Positions 53,249 to 63,275 of a stretch of DNA of 64,000 bases are shown one piece after another. A model generated the notes under the pieces. It searched no databases, was not told the DNA's origin, and saw only the letters and a list, made by a program, of their open reading frames with translations. The DNA lies in the NCBI GenBank assembly GCA_963832725.1, contig CAWHVG010000002.1, positions 1,178,001 through 1,242,000 of the forward strand. The letters run 5' to 3'. Positions within the stretch are counted from its first letter, which is position 1, and every line of letters starts with the position of its first letter. Both the position numbers and the translations under genes were made by a program. The DNA comes from JAEZBP01 sp963832725 (lineage in GTDB: Bacteria; Myxococcota_A; Polyangia; Polyangiales; Sandaracinaceae).

Positions 53249-54305
53249 TCAGTGGTCGCTGAGCTCGCCGGCCATCGACGTCGAGGCCTGCCGCCGCACC
53301 TGGTCGGCCGAGAAGATCCTGGCCGAGCAGGAACGCGAGCTTGGCGAGCGCGGCCTCGGCCGTCATGTCCGCGCCCTGGACGACGCCGGCGTCCATGAGC
53401 GCGCGTCCGGCGGCGTAGCTCGGGCTGACCCGGCCGCGCAGGCATTGGGTCACGTTGACGATGACCACGCCGCGGTCGGTCGCTTCGCGGAGCGCGGCGA
53501 TTATCTCGAGGTCGCGGTCGGGGGCGTTGCCGCTGCCGAAGCTCTCCAGTACCAGCCCGCGCAGAGGAGGCCGGAGGAAGTTCTCGAGCACGCCGCGGGT
53601 GATGCCCGGATAGAGGCGCAGCGCCGCGACGTGCGGCTCGAGCTCGGTGTGTACCTTCAGCGCGTCGCCTGGCGGGCGCACGAGATCCCAACGGACGTCG
53701 ACCTCGACGCCGACGTCGACCAGCGCCGGGTGGTTCGGCGAGGCGAAGCTGTCGAGGCTGCTCGCGTCGACCTTCGCGCTCCGGTTTCCGCGGAAGAGCC
53801 GGTGGTGGAAGTAGACGCCGACCTCGGGGATGACGTAGTGGCCCGCCAGCATCAGCGCGCCGAGGAAGTTGTCGAGCGCGTCGTTCCGCAGATGCTCGAG
53901 CGGGATCTGCGCGCCGGTCAGGATCACCGGCTTGGCGAGCCCCTCGAGCATGAAGCTGAGCGCGCTCGCCGTGTACGCCATGGTGTCGGTGCCGTGGACG
54001 ACGACGAAGCCGTCGTAGTCGTCGTAGGCATCGCGGATGTCGGCCGCGAAGCGCGCCCACTCGCGGTGGCCGAGGTTGGCCGAGTCGAGCAGCGGGTCGT
54101 AGGCGCGGATCTCGTAGCTCACGCGGCGGCCGCTCTGGGTCGGATAGGTGGTGAAGAGGGGCTCCGCGGGATCGTGGAGCTGGGGGAGGCTGGCCACCTT
54201 GTCCGCGAACCAGCCGGGCACGGGCTCGTAGCCGCGAGGTCCCTGGCGCATGCCGATCGTGCCGCCCGTGTAGAGCACCAGAACGCGCGACGTCGATTCG
54301 CTCAT
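53249..54305 (-). CDS. ansA: L-asparaginase type I, frameshifted near its 3' end
   Basis: Corrected length 351 residues. Catalytic motifs: VLYTGGTIGM (Thr 13-16 region) and FVVVHGTDTMAYTASALSFM (Thr-Asp-Thr), plus KPVILTGAQIPLEHLRNDA. An extra base near 53311-53316 (plus strand AGAAGATC where AGAGATC is expected) makes the raw frame run on to 53034 over the methylase; correcting it gives LLGQDLSADQVRRQAST and a TGA at 53249-53251. The gene then ends 35 bases from the convergent methylase stop. Hydrolyses asparagine in the cytoplasm. Confidence 0.9.
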
Positions 54306-54331
54306 GGCCGCGTACTGTAGCCGACCCGTCG

Positions 54332-55975
54332 TCACATCAGGTCGAGCTCGTCGAGGAGGTGCCGATCCTCGCAGGCGGTGGAGACGTGGCCGCGGCAGGC
54401 GGTCTCGTAGTAGCCGGCGGCCCGATGCATGGACTCCACGGGCGCGTCGGGCGTCATGCGCTCCGCGTCCCCCATGTAGGCGCACCCCAAGGCGCTGCCC
54501 TGCTGGCACGCGGTCTGGTAGCGACGGCGCGCCTCCTCACGGTCTTCCGTGAGCCCTTCGCCCCGGTCGTAGGCGTGGGCGAGGTAGGCGCAGCCGTCGG
54601 CGGAACCGGCGTCGCAGGCCCTTCGAAAGAGCTCCGCCGCGCGCGCGAAGTCCTGCTCCACCCCGCGCGCGTCGCGGTAGGCCATGGCGGCGTCCAAGCA
54701 CCCGTCGGCCGCCGCCCCGCGCTCGCATGCCGCGGCCTGGGCCGCGACGTCCGTCGCCGCTCCCTGGGCCACCGGCAAAGGCCCCGAGGGCCGGCTCGCG
54801 GCGTGCGCGACGGTGTTCGGAGGCGCAGGCGCGCGGACCACGTCGATGCGGTAGTCCTCCTGATCGTCGTCCCGCACGACGTAGGCGACGAGACCTCGGG
54901 CGGGGCAAGCCTCGTCCACGAAGGCGATCTCTTCCGCCTCGGGCACGCGGGGCAGCATCTCACCGGCGCTCGAGAGCTCGCCTTCGATGTCCACGACTCG
55001 CACGGCCGGCGCCCGATAGCCGCGATGGAGCCGGGCGAGGCGCACGCGAACGCAGGGGGCGCCGAGCGCGCCGCGATCGACGACGGCGAGGATCCGGTCG
55101 TGACCGCCTCGCCCGCCGACCGTGCGAACCGCGTCGTGGACCGCATCGACGTGAACGCCCTCCGGCGGGCAGCTCTCGGTGCCCGGCGCAGCCAGCCTCG
55201 GGTGGACGGGGCTCGCAGCGTCGCGGTTCGCCAGGGCGTAGACGGCGTGGCAGGTCGCGGGGGAAGGGGGCAGGAGCACGGCGCCCTCGTCGAAGCTGGC
55301 GCGTGCAGGCTCGCCGAGGGCGCTATCTGGGTCACGGTGCGCTTTGCACCAACACTCGGCGGCCGCCCGCTCCGCGACCTCCACGTTCTGATCGTTCACC
55401 TGGTCGATGGCCGGCAAGCTCGCGGGCCCGTCGATGGCGTCCGCGGGGCCCCGCCGGATCTGCCAGCGCAGCGTGCCGTTCCCCTCGAAGTCCGCCTTGC
55501 ACTCGAGGTCGTTCATCGCGTCCGCGCTCACCTCGAGCTGGAGCGGCGCGCCCCAGGCGCACCAGTGGACCTGGCCGAAGTGCTCGCTCACCCCGCTCAC
55601 CGTCGTGAAGACGATCGGATCGCTCTGCCCTCGCTCCTGGATGCGCAGCTCCACCAGGCCCAGGCAGCCCGTCATCCCGGCCACGAACGCGAGGCACTCG
55701 CCGTGCGCCAGCTCCACCTCGCGCTCCCAATGGCCCCGCTCGTAGGCCCCGGCCTGCAGCTCCACCGATCCGCCCTCGCCCGGGCGCTCCTCGGTCATCC
55801 CGAGCTGGCCCGCGTGCTCGAGCTCCTCGCGGAAGGCGGCCTCGAACCGATTGTCGAGCGGGCGCGGGAGGCCCCCGTGCGGGCCGTGGTAGCGAGACAG
55901 GGCGGCCACGGTGGCCGCCACCCCGCCCGACACGACCAGGATCCCAGCGAACGAAAGGAGCCTCGACCAACGCAT
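54332..55975 (-). CDS. Membrane-anchored Sel1-repeat (Cys-rich) protein
   Basis: 547 residues. N-terminal anchor LLSFAGILVVSGGVAATVAA. The middle is an unassigned beta-rich, Cys-containing region. The C-terminal ~130 residues hold three Sel1-like repeats with disulfide-type Cys spacing: AMAYRDARGVEQDFARAAEL FRRACDAGSADGCAYLAHAY, DREEARRRYQTACQQGSALG CAYMGDAE, HcpA-like. Usually scaffolds for envelope interactions. 26 bases upstream of ansA on the same strand, possibly co-transcribed. Confidence 0.75.
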   Translation of the reverse strand: MRWSRLLSFAGILVVSGGVAATVAALSRYHGPHGGLPRPLDNRFEAAFREELEHAGQLGMTEERPGEGGSVELQAGAYERGHWEREVELAHGECLAFVAGMTGCLGLVELRIQERGQSDPIVFTTVSGVSEHFGQVHWCAWGAPLQLEVSADAMNDLECKADFEGNGTLRWQIRRGPADAIDGPASLPAIDQVNDQNVEVAERAAAECWCKAHRDPDSALGEPARASFDEGAVLLPPSPATCHAVYALANRDAASPVHPRLAAPGTESCPPEGVHVDAVHDAVRTVGGRGGHDRILAVVDRGALGAPCVRVRLARLHRGYRAPAVRVVDIEGELSSAGEMLPRVPEAEEIAFVDEACPARGLVAYVVRDDDQEDYRIDVVRAPAPPNTVAHAASRPSGPLPVAQGAATDVAAQAAACERGAAADGCLDAAMAYRDARGVEQDFARAAELFRRACDAGSADGCAYLAHAYDRGEGLTEDREEARRRYQTACQQGSALGCAYMGDAERMTPDAPVESMHRAAGYYETACRGHVSTACEDRHLLDELDLM

Positions 55976-56058
55976 GGGTGAACTCTCTCAGAGCGCTCGT
56001 GGAGGTGTCCAGCCGCGGCATTGCTCGTGCGAGGCCCAGCCGATACCCTCGGCGGCCA

Positions 56059-57375
56059 GTGACACGGGGGCTCAAAGCGATTGCGAGCGCGGTGCTCGTC
56101 CTCTGCTTGACGGCGGGCGCGCAGGCCCAGCGGCGGGGGGGCAGCTTCGGTGGCTCGCGCGGCTTTCGCTCGAGCAGCTCCGGGTCGTCGAGCCGCGGTT
56201 CGTCGGGCAGCTTCGGCTCCGGGAGCAGCTTCGGATCTCGCCCCAGCCGTTCGCGCAGCTTCGGCTCCGGGAGCCCGCGCCCCTCGAACAGCTTCGGCTC
56301 CTCGAGCGCCTTCGGCTCCTCGAACGCCTTCGACCCCTCCGACGACCTGTCCGACGACCTCGGCTCTTCGCCCACCTTTCACGACCCCACGCCGCACCCC
56401 ACACGCCAGAGCCAGGCCCGGGATCCGAGGTTCCGCAGCGATCACATCCCGCCGCCGGGCCGCCGCTCGGGCTATCGACGTCCGGAGCCGCTCCCCGGCG
56501 ACCCCGTCACCGGAGCCGCCCCCGTGTGGGAGGCGACGACCCTCACCTACCCCGACGCCGACGGGCCCATGCGCTGGAAGAGTGGCGCGGTAGCAGGGGG
56601 CATCACCTTCCTGGTCCTGGGGTTCGCCTGGCTCTTGATCGGCAGGGCACGCCGCCTGTCCGTGAGCGACCTGGCCGACGCCGTCGACGCGCCCCCGCCT
56701 CCATCGCGTGCGCAGGGGACGCCGTGCGAGGTGAGGCGCCTCTCGCTCGGCTTCGACTGGACCCGCCGGAGAGAGCTCCAGGCCGGGCTCGAAGCGCTCG
56801 CAGGCCGCTACGACATGAGCAGCGCCGAGGGCATGTACACCGCGGCGACCAAGACCGTCGAGCTCTTGCTCTCCGCGGTGAACGGCGCCCGCTACGCAGC
56901 CTTCACCCGCCAACGGCTCGGCCCAGACGACGCGCAGTCCTTCTTCTCGAAGGCGACCTACGACCTCCGCGCTCGGTTCAAGGAGGAGACCGTCATCGAC
57001 GATCGCCGCCGTTCCTTCGGCGAGATGCGCGCGCGAGCCGAGGAGGGTGAGGGGCTGGTGGTGGTCTCGATCGTCATCGGATCGATGGTGCACCTGCCGG
57101 AGCTCCCGGGGGTGCTGCGGCGGGAGAGCGTCCAGCACGCGCTGTCGACCAGCTTGCCCGACGTCCCCGACGACCTGGTCGCCCTCGAGGTGGTCTGGTC
57201 TCCGAGCGAGGATCAGGACCGCATGAGCTCCGCCGAGCTGGAGGTCGTCTACCCCGAGCTCTTGCGCCTCGACGACGCGGGCGGGGTCGGACGCCTCAAC
57301 TGCGGCTACTGCCACGCCGTCTATCCCGCCGAGCTCGGCCGCTGCCCGGCCTGTGGCGCCCCCGCGGACGCCTGA
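56059..57375 (+). CDS. DUF1517 membrane protein with C-terminal zinc ribbon
   Basis: 438 residues from GTG 56059. Signal or anchor LKAIASAVLVLCLTAGAQA, a ~90-residue Ser/Phe/Gly-rich stretch (SFGSGSSFGSRPSRS), one membrane helix (GGITFLVLGFAWLLIGRARR), then the DUF1517 domain: LEALAGRYDMSSAEGMYTAA, FFSKATYDLRARFKEETV, VVVSIVIGSMVHLPEL and VALEVVWSPSEDQDRMSSAE. It ends in a zinc-ribbon-like CGYCHAVYPAELGRCPACG. DUF1517 occurs in cyanobacteria, plants and myxobacteria; function unknown. Confidence 0.82.
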   Translation: MTRGLKAIASAVLVLCLTAGAQAQRRGGSFGGSRGFRSSSSGSSSRGSSGSFGSGSSFGSRPSRSRSFGSGSPRPSNSFGSSSAFGSSNAFDPSDDLSDDLGSSPTFHDPTPHPTRQSQARDPRFRSDHIPPPGRRSGYRRPEPLPGDPVTGAAPVWEATTLTYPDADGPMRWKSGAVAGGITFLVLGFAWLLIGRARRLSVSDLADAVDAPPPPSRAQGTPCEVRRLSLGFDWTRRRELQAGLEALAGRYDMSSAEGMYTAATKTVELLLSAVNGARYAAFTRQRLGPDDAQSFFSKATYDLRARFKEETVIDDRRRSFGEMRARAEEGEGLVVVSIVIGSMVHLPELPGVLRRESVQHALSTSLPDVPDDLVALEVVWSPSEDQDRMSSAELEVVYPELLRLDDAGGVGRLNCGYCHAVYPAELGRCPACGAPADA

Positions 57376-57598
57376 GCGCGCTCGCGCCGACGCACCCGAA
57401 GGGCGATGCTCATCGGTATCGCGAGGACGAGACCGGTAGAGCCGGCATGCGGCCTGCCTTGGCTCCGCGGCCGTGGACGGGAGCGCTCGTCGTCGCGCGG
57501 TGCAGCGGAGGTGAGCGCGCTCCACTTGCTGTTCTGGAGCGGCTCGCACGGACGGCTACGCGCGTCGGAGGCGGGGAGAGATCCTTCTCCGGCGTCGG

Positions 57599-57931
57599 TC
57601 AGGGAACGCGCACGACGACGCTGGAGCCGCTCCCGTAGGCGACGGCCAGCGCGTCGCCCGGGACGATGTGCATGTCCGCGGAGCGGCTGCCGCTCGGCGC
57701 GACCATCGTCTGCGCCCAGCTCGAAGCGAGGTCGCACTCGTAGTCGCAGGAGTCGATCGCGAGCACGCCGCTGGAGAGCTCGGTCGACGGCGCCCGCATT
57801 GCACGCCATGTAGGCGAGCTGAAGCGCGCGCTCTTCTCACCGTTCTCCCGACGGTAGGCGAGGACAGACAGAGGGTATCCATCGGGCGCGGTTGGAGAAG
57901 CGGTGCATCGACTGGTAGGCTCACGCGTCAC
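57599..57931 (-). pseudogene. Fragment resembling a BNR/sialidase-type repeat protein
   Basis: About 110 codons from GTG 57931: DGYPLSVLAYRRENGEKSAR, then LAIDSCDYECDLASSWAQTM, then ADMHIVPGDALAVAYGSGSS ending VVVRVP. The CD...SSW pattern and the DG-P-L-V-Y start resemble one or two blades of large secreted repeat proteins of myxobacteria. There is no signal peptide, so it is probably a remnant. The rest of the 57376-57986 gap shows nothing supported. Confidence 0.35.
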
Positions 57932-57986
57932 AACATGATCGTGCGCGGCGCGCGTCGACGCTGGGTACGAGGGAGGAGGATTACTC

Positions 57987-58424
57987 ATGGCACAGATCGA
58001 GCACGGCACCGTCAGCGTCACCATCGACGATTCGCTCACACTGCCGGAGCGCGCGGGGAACATGTCGCCCGACGAGGTGCGGCGTTTGCCCAAGGCGCGC
58101 CACGGGATCGGCCTGGTCGGCACGCTGACGGCGGACGCGTTGAGCAAGGCCGGCCCCGATTTCATCCTGCCGGCGGGGGTGACGCCGGACTCGCTCCGCG
58201 CCGCGTGCAAGCAATCGGAGGACATCGATCAGGTCGCCGTTGACCTCGAGGTCATCCTGCAGCGGGTCAAGCAAGCGAACCTGATCTTCGACGCCGACGC
58301 GTGGGAGATGCTCCGCAAGATCAACGATCAGGTGAAGGCGCAAGCGAAGTATCAGCCCGAGCTCGAGACGGTCTTCTCGGCGCTTCGCGAGTTCATGAAC
58401 ACCCGCTCGTCCACAGGCGGCTGA
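57987..58424 (+). CDS. Conserved-looking small protein, function unknown
   Basis: 145 residues. Strong GGGAGGAGGA ribosome site before ATG 57987 and even codon bias support it. Hydrophilic alpha/beta N-terminus (VSVTIDDSLTLPERAGNM), a middle LPKARHGIGLVGTLTADALS, and helical C-terminus (VAVDLEVILQRVKQANLIFD). No signal, membrane helix or catalytic motif recognised. A 22-bp minisatellite begins 116 bases after its stop. Confidence 0.75.
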   Translation: MAQIEHGTVSVTIDDSLTLPERAGNMSPDEVRRLPKARHGIGLVGTLTADALSKAGPDFILPAGVTPDSLRAACKQSEDIDQVAVDLEVILQRVKQANLIFDADAWEMLRKINDQVKAQAKYQPELETVFSALREFMNTRSSTGG

Positions 58425-58540
58425 TCCACGAAAGCGCCCATCCGGTCGCGGTGGCTGCAGGCGCGGCGAGTGCGCGCAGCCATCGCGCCGAGGGCGCGCT
58501 CGATCATCCCAGCACCCCGGCTCCGAGCACCCTTCGAACC

Positions 58541-58936
58541 GACCAGCACTCCGCCCGCGATATCCGAGCACTCCCTCCGACAGGTCCGAGCACTCCCTCC
58601 GACAGGTCCGAGCACTCCCTCCGACAGGTCCGAGCACTCCGCCCGCGATATCCGAGCACTCCCTCCGACAGGTCCGAGCACTCCCTCCGACAGGTCCGAG
58701 CACTCCCTTCGACAGGTCCGAGCACTCCCTCCGACAGGTCCGAGCACTCCCTCCGACAGGTCCGAGCACTCCCTCCGACAGGTCCGAGCACTCCCTCCGA
58801 CAGGTCCGAGCACTCCCTCCGACAGGTCCGAGCACTCCCTCCGACAGGTCCGAGCACTCCCTCCGACAGGTCCGAGCACTCCCTCCGACAGGTCCGAGCA
58901 CTCCCCGCGAGGGGTCCGAGCACGCTCCGCGAGAGG
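58541..58936. repeat. 22-bp minisatellite, about 18 copies
   Basis: Seventeen units fill 58563-58936 without gaps, consensus TCCGAGCACTCCCTCCGACA plus GG; a degenerate unit precedes at 58541 and further decay follows to about 58960. Two units (58541 and 58629) share a variant end GCCCGCGATA, spaced four units apart, suggesting block duplication. The whole gap 58425-59234 has no supported gene; the repeat lacks stops in all frames, which creates long false reading frames on both strands. Confidence 0.95.
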
Positions 58937-59179
58937 TCCGAGCACTCCTGCCCGAACAGAACGAGCGCTCCCCGGGGTCCGTCCGACCGCCCGGGAGCAT
59001 GCCCGGCACACCTCGCGAGCACCCCCGCGGACCATCGGGAATTCGTCGCCGGTGCTTCCCGCCGAGTCGACCGACGAAGAAAGGGCGCACGCGCCGGCCG
59101 TGCGCGACCACGAGCACGACTGAGCGAAGCGCTCGCGAAGGGGGCCCGCGTGCTCGCCCGCCCATCGTGAGGAGCCCCA

Positions 59180-59208
59180 TTGGCGGCGCCGGGGCGTGGC
59201 TCTATGCT
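59180..59208 (+). promoter_or_regulatory. Putative promoter of kbl-tdh
   Basis: TTGGCG (59180-59185), 17-base spacer, TATGCT (59203-59208), 26 bases before the kbl GTG. Confidence 0.5.
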
Positions 59209-59234
59209 GCGCTCCCCTTTCGCCTGGAGGCACC

Positions 59235-60433
59235 GTGAACGCGTCCTTCCTCGCCCACCTCGCCCAGGAGACCGACGCCCTCAGGGAGCAGGGTCTCTAC
59301 AAGGCCGAGCGCGTCATCACCTCGCAGCAGTCGGCCGAGATCCGCGTCGCCGGCGGTCAGGAGGTGCTGAACTTCTGCGCCAACAACTACCTCGGCCTCG
59401 CCAACCACCCGGCGCTGATCGAGGCCGCCTGCGAGGCGCGCGAAGCGGCACGGCTTCGGCATGAGCCTCGGTCCGCTTCATCTGCGGCACGCAGGACGTC
59501 CACAAGGAGCTCGAGAAGCGGCTCTCGGCGTTCCTCGGCACCGAGGACACCATCCTCTACTCGTCCTGCTTCGACGCCAACGGCGGCCTCTTCGAGACGC
59601 TCCTCGGTCCGGAGGACGCCGTCATCAGCGACGCGCTGAACCACGCCTCGATCATCGACGGCATCCGCCTCTGCAAGGCCAAGCGCTACCGCTACGCCAA
59701 CAGCGACATGGCCGACCTGAAGGCGAAGCTCGAGGAGGCCGACGAGGACGGCGCGCGCTTCAAGCTCATCGCCACCGACGGCGTCTTCTCGATGGACGGC
59801 TACGTCGCCAACCTGAAGGCGATCTGCGACCTGGCGGACGAGCACGGCGCGCTGGTCATGGTCGACGACTCGCACGCGGTCGGGTTCATGGGCGAGGGCG
59901 GGCGCGGCACGCCCGAGTACTGCGGCGTGATGGGCCGCGTCGACATCATCACCGGCACCCTCGGCAAGGCGCTCGGCGGCGCGTCGGGCGGCTACACGGC
60001 GGCCCGCAAGGAGATCGTCGAGTGGCTGCGGCAGCGCAGCCGCCCCTACCTCTTCAGCAACACGCTGGCGCCGATGATCGCAGCCACCAGCATCCGCGTG
60101 CTCGACATGCTCGAGAGCGGCGACGCGCTGCGGGCCAAGCTGCGCGACAACAGCGCCCACTTCCGCGCCGGCATGGAGAAGCTCGGCTTCCGGCTCTTGC
60201 CCGGCGACCACCCGATCATCCCGGTCATGCTCGGCGACGCGAAGGTCGCCAAGGAGATGGCTGACCGGCTGCTCGAGAAGGGCATCTACGTCATCGGGTT
60301 CAGCTACCCGGTCGTGCCGAAGGGGCAGGCCCGCATCCGCACGCAGATGAGCGCCGCCCACGAGAAGAGCCACATCGATCGCGCCATCGCCGCCTTCGGC
60401 GAGGTCGGCCGCGAGATGGGAGTCATCGGCTAG
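59235..60433 (+). CDS. kbl: 2-amino-3-ketobutyrate CoA ligase (glycine C-acetyltransferase), frameshifted
   Basis: Corrected length 398 residues, the same as E. coli Kbl. Splits 2-amino-3-oxobutyrate with CoA into glycine and acetyl-CoA (PLP). FCANNYLGLANHPALIEAA, then two inserted bases near 59447 and 59466; correcting both gives HGFGMSSVRFICGTQDVHKE. Then SDALNHASIIDGIRLCKAKR, MVDDSHAVGFMGEGGRGTPE and TGTLGKALGGASGGYTAA with the PLP Lys. GTG 59235 has GGAGG upstream. Its TAG abuts the tdh ATG. Confidence 0.93.
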
Positions 60434-61477
60434 ATGGAGACGATGAAGGCGCTCGTGAAGAGCCGGCGCGAGGTCGGGATCTGGATGGAGGAGCAGCCGG
60501 TCCCCGAGATCGGTCCGAACGACGTGCTCGTCGAGATCCGGCAGACGGCGATCTGCGGCACCGACATCCACATCTACAACTGGGACGAGTGGTCGCAGAA
60601 GACCATCCCGGTGCCGATGACGGTCGGTCACGAGTTCGTCGGTCGCGTGGCGGCCATCGGCAGCCACGTGAGCGGCTTCCAGGTCGGCGATCGGGTCAGC
60701 GGCGAGGGCCACATCACCTGCGGCTACTGCCGCAACTGCCGCGCCGGTAAGCGCCACCTCTGCCGCAACACGGTGGGCGTCGGCGTGAACCGTCCGGGCG
60801 CGTTCGCGCAGTTCCTGGCCATCCCGGCGGTCAACGCGTTCAAGCTCCCGGACTCCATCCCCGACGAGGTCGCGGCCTTCCTCGATCCGCTCGGCAACGC
60901 GACGCACACCGCGCTCAGCTTCGACCTGGTCGGCGAGGACGTGCTGATCACCGGCGCCGGCCCCATCGGCGTGATGGCGGTGGCCATCGCCCGGCACGTC
61001 GGGGCGCGGCACGTTGTCATCACGGACGTGAACCCCTACCGCCTCGAGCTGGCGCGCAAGATGGGCGCGACGCGGGCGGTGGACGTCCGCAGCGAGAACC
61101 TGAAGGACGTGCAGCGCGAGCTCGGCATGAGCGAGGGCTTCGACGTCGGGCTGGAGATGAGCGGCAACGGCACGGCGTTCCGCGACATGCTGGCCAACAT
61201 GAACAACGGCGGCCGCGTGGCCATCCTCGGCATCCCGCCGGCGGAGGTCCCGATCGACTGGAACCAGGTCATCTTCAAGGGCCTGGTGCTCAAGGGCGTG
61301 TACGGCCGGGAGATGTTCGAGACCTGGTACAAGATGGTCTCGATGCTCCAGTCCGGGCTCGACGTCTCGCCGATCCTCACCCACCGCTTCCCGATCGACG
61401 AGTTCCAGCAGGGCTTCGACATCATGCGCTCGGGGCAGAGCGGCAAGGTCGTGCTCGACTGGGGCGCGGCGCGCTGA
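60434..61477 (+). CDS. tdh: L-threonine 3-dehydrogenase (zinc)
   Basis: 347 residues. Oxidises threonine to 2-amino-3-oxobutyrate, the Kbl substrate. MDR-family Zn ligands: Cys 41 (ICGTDIHIYNWDEW), His 66 and Glu 67 (VGHEFVGRV), and structural Cys 96, 99, 102, 110 (CGYCRNCRAGKRHLC). NAD-binding LITGAGPIGVMAVAIARHVG. ATG directly follows the kbl stop, so the pair is an operon and probably translationally linked. Confidence 0.97.
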   Translation: METMKALVKSRREVGIWMEEQPVPEIGPNDVLVEIRQTAICGTDIHIYNWDEWSQKTIPVPMTVGHEFVGRVAAIGSHVSGFQVGDRVSGEGHITCGYCRNCRAGKRHLCRNTVGVGVNRPGAFAQFLAIPAVNAFKLPDSIPDEVAAFLDPLGNATHTALSFDLVGEDVLITGAGPIGVMAVAIARHVGARHVVITDVNPYRLELARKMGATRAVDVRSENLKDVQRELGMSEGFDVGLEMSGNGTAFRDMLANMNNGGRVAILGIPPAEVPIDWNQVIFKGLVLKGVYGREMFETWYKMVSMLQSGLDVSPILTHRFPIDEFQQGFDIMRSGQSGKVVLDWGAAR

Positions 61478-61632
61478 GCGCGAGCGAAGCGAACGTCGGC
61501 CCGGCTTCTCGGTGGCGGAGCGAGGTCGGGGCGGAGAAGGTCCACCACGTGCCGCGTGCAGCGCGTCGCGATGTAGGTGGCCGACCGGAGTTGTGAGGGC
61601 CTTCGCGCGCCGATAGCCTTCGCGATTCGATC

Positions 61633-63033
61633 ATGAGAATCGCCGACATCCGTTCATGGCTGGCATTCACGCTCCTGGCCGCGACCCTCGCCGCCTGCGG
61701 CTCCGCTCCGCCGCGGCGGTCCGCGTTCGCCGAGCCTCGATCGGTCGGCCTGATGGTGACGAGCGCGCGCCCGACGCCGCGCGGTCGCGTGGTGTGGGCG
61801 TGGCTCGAGGGGCCGGACTTCGACGCCTACGCGGAGCACGAGCTCACGGACGCGCTCTTCGTCCGGCTGATCGAGGCGCTGCACGTGAGCGAGCCGGTGG
61901 AGCTCGGTCCGGAGCCGCTCGAGGTCGACCGGGTGAGCGCGCGCGGTCCGGGCGGGTTCGTCGTGGCCTTCCAGCCCCCGAACGGGCACGTCTGGGAGAC
62001 GCTGCTCGGGCATCCTGCCGACGGGAGCGCGTTCGCGACCGCGGCGCTGTCGGCGGAGGACGAAGACGCGGTGCGCGTGCGCCTGAGCGCGGCGCCCTCG
62101 CACCCTCCGGCGGAGCGCTGCAGCGGGCCGCGTCGCCAGCTCGTCCTCCTCGAGGTGCCGGAAGTCGCCGGCGCCATCGGCAACGACACCACGCGCCGGC
62201 TCTGCGTGATGTTGCCGGAGGACTACGAGCGCAACACGGCGCGGCGCTACCCGGTCGTCTTCCTCCTGCCAGGCTACGGCGGCAGCGACACGACCTACAT
62301 GCACCTCGCGGACGATGATCCACCGGCGATCCTGGTCGGCGTCGACGGCCGCACCCGCTTCGGCACGACCTACTTCTACGACACGGCGTATGCGGGCGCG
62401 TGGGAGCACTTCATCGCGCGCGCGGTGGCGGAGATCGACCAGCGCTTCCGCACCGTGGCCGACCCGCGCTCGCGCGGCCTGCTCGGACACTCCACCGGCG
62501 GCTTCAACGCCATCTCGCTGGCCATCCGACGAACGGATCTGTTCACGGCGGCCGCCGCGTCCTCGCCCGACGCGCTCGATCTGGAGTCGTGGCTCTTCAC
62601 GGAAGGTCGCGCGAACCCGACGTTCTTGCAGTGGACGCGCGTCGAGGACCAGACCGCGGGCGCGGGGCAGATGGTGAGCTACGCGGTGCAGTTCGACGAG
62701 GCCGCACAGCCGGGGGCGATCCCGTGGCCCTTCGATCTGGCCACGGGCGTGCGTGACGACGCGGTGTGGGCGCGGTGGCGACGGGCGAGCCCGATCGTGA
62801 TGCTCGACGACCACGCGGCGGCGCGGCGGGTCAGGGAGAACCTCGCCGGTCGCATCTTCGTCTCGGTCGGTCGCCACGACGCCTTCGGCCTCTTCGCCCC
62901 GGCCGAGCGTTTCCACCGCCGGCTGGACGCGCTCGAGATCGAGCACGTCTGGGCGCCCACCGAGGGGAACCACTTCGAGGGGTCGCAGGAGCGGCGCGCG
63001 GCCGGGCTCGCGTTTCTGCTCCAGCGTCTCTGA
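61633..63033 (+). CDS. Esterase D/Fes-type lipoprotein
   Basis: 466 residues. Lipoprotein signal MRIADIRSWLAFTLLAATLA with lipobox LAAC. An N-terminal beta domain (residues 30-190) precedes an alpha/beta hydrolase: PVVFLLPGYGGSDTTYMHLA, nucleophile LLGHSTGGFNAISLAIRRTD (GHSTG), SVGRHDAFGLF and TEGNHFEGSQE with His. This is the layout of esterase D or enterochelin-esterase-like enzymes. Likely outer-membrane-facing; natural ester unknown. Confidence 0.85.
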   Translation: MRIADIRSWLAFTLLAATLAACGSAPPRRSAFAEPRSVGLMVTSARPTPRGRVVWAWLEGPDFDAYAEHELTDALFVRLIEALHVSEPVELGPEPLEVDRVSARGPGGFVVAFQPPNGHVWETLLGHPADGSAFATAALSAEDEDAVRVRLSAAPSHPPAERCSGPRRQLVLLEVPEVAGAIGNDTTRRLCVMLPEDYERNTARRYPVVFLLPGYGGSDTTYMHLADDDPPAILVGVDGRTRFGTTYFYDTAYAGAWEHFIARAVAEIDQRFRTVADPRSRGLLGHSTGGFNAISLAIRRTDLFTAAAASSPDALDLESWLFTEGRANPTFLQWTRVEDQTAGAGQMVSYAVQFDEAAQPGAIPWPFDLATGVRDDAVWARWRRASPIVMLDDHAAARRVRENLAGRIFVSVGRHDAFGLFAPAERFHRRLDALEIEHVWAPTEGNHFEGSQERRAAGLAFLLQRL

Positions 63034-63275
63034 CCGGATCGAGCGAACGGCGGTACCGCGCGAACCTCCATCGCCCGCGACGCGCCATCGCATCGATACC
63101 GTCGTGGTGCCGATGCGACGCCTCCTGGACGAATCCGGTCGTGGAGCCCCGGCCAATTCCGTGGAACGGCGCCACCGATGCGCGTGCCCCCTCCGCGGCG
63201 TGCCCGCTGCCGGTCGCGACCGGAAAAGCGTCTCGGCGGATGCGGCGCGCGCTGCGTCGCGATATTCCGCTGGCG

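Noticed and set aside
58541..58936. CRISPR array
   Set aside because: Units are directly joined without spacers and no cas gene is present.
57981..59180. Long reading frames on both strands through the 22-bp repeat (22-residue periodicity)
   Set aside because: The repeat has no stop in any frame, so open frames are automatic; flanks show no coding bias, ribosome site or family.
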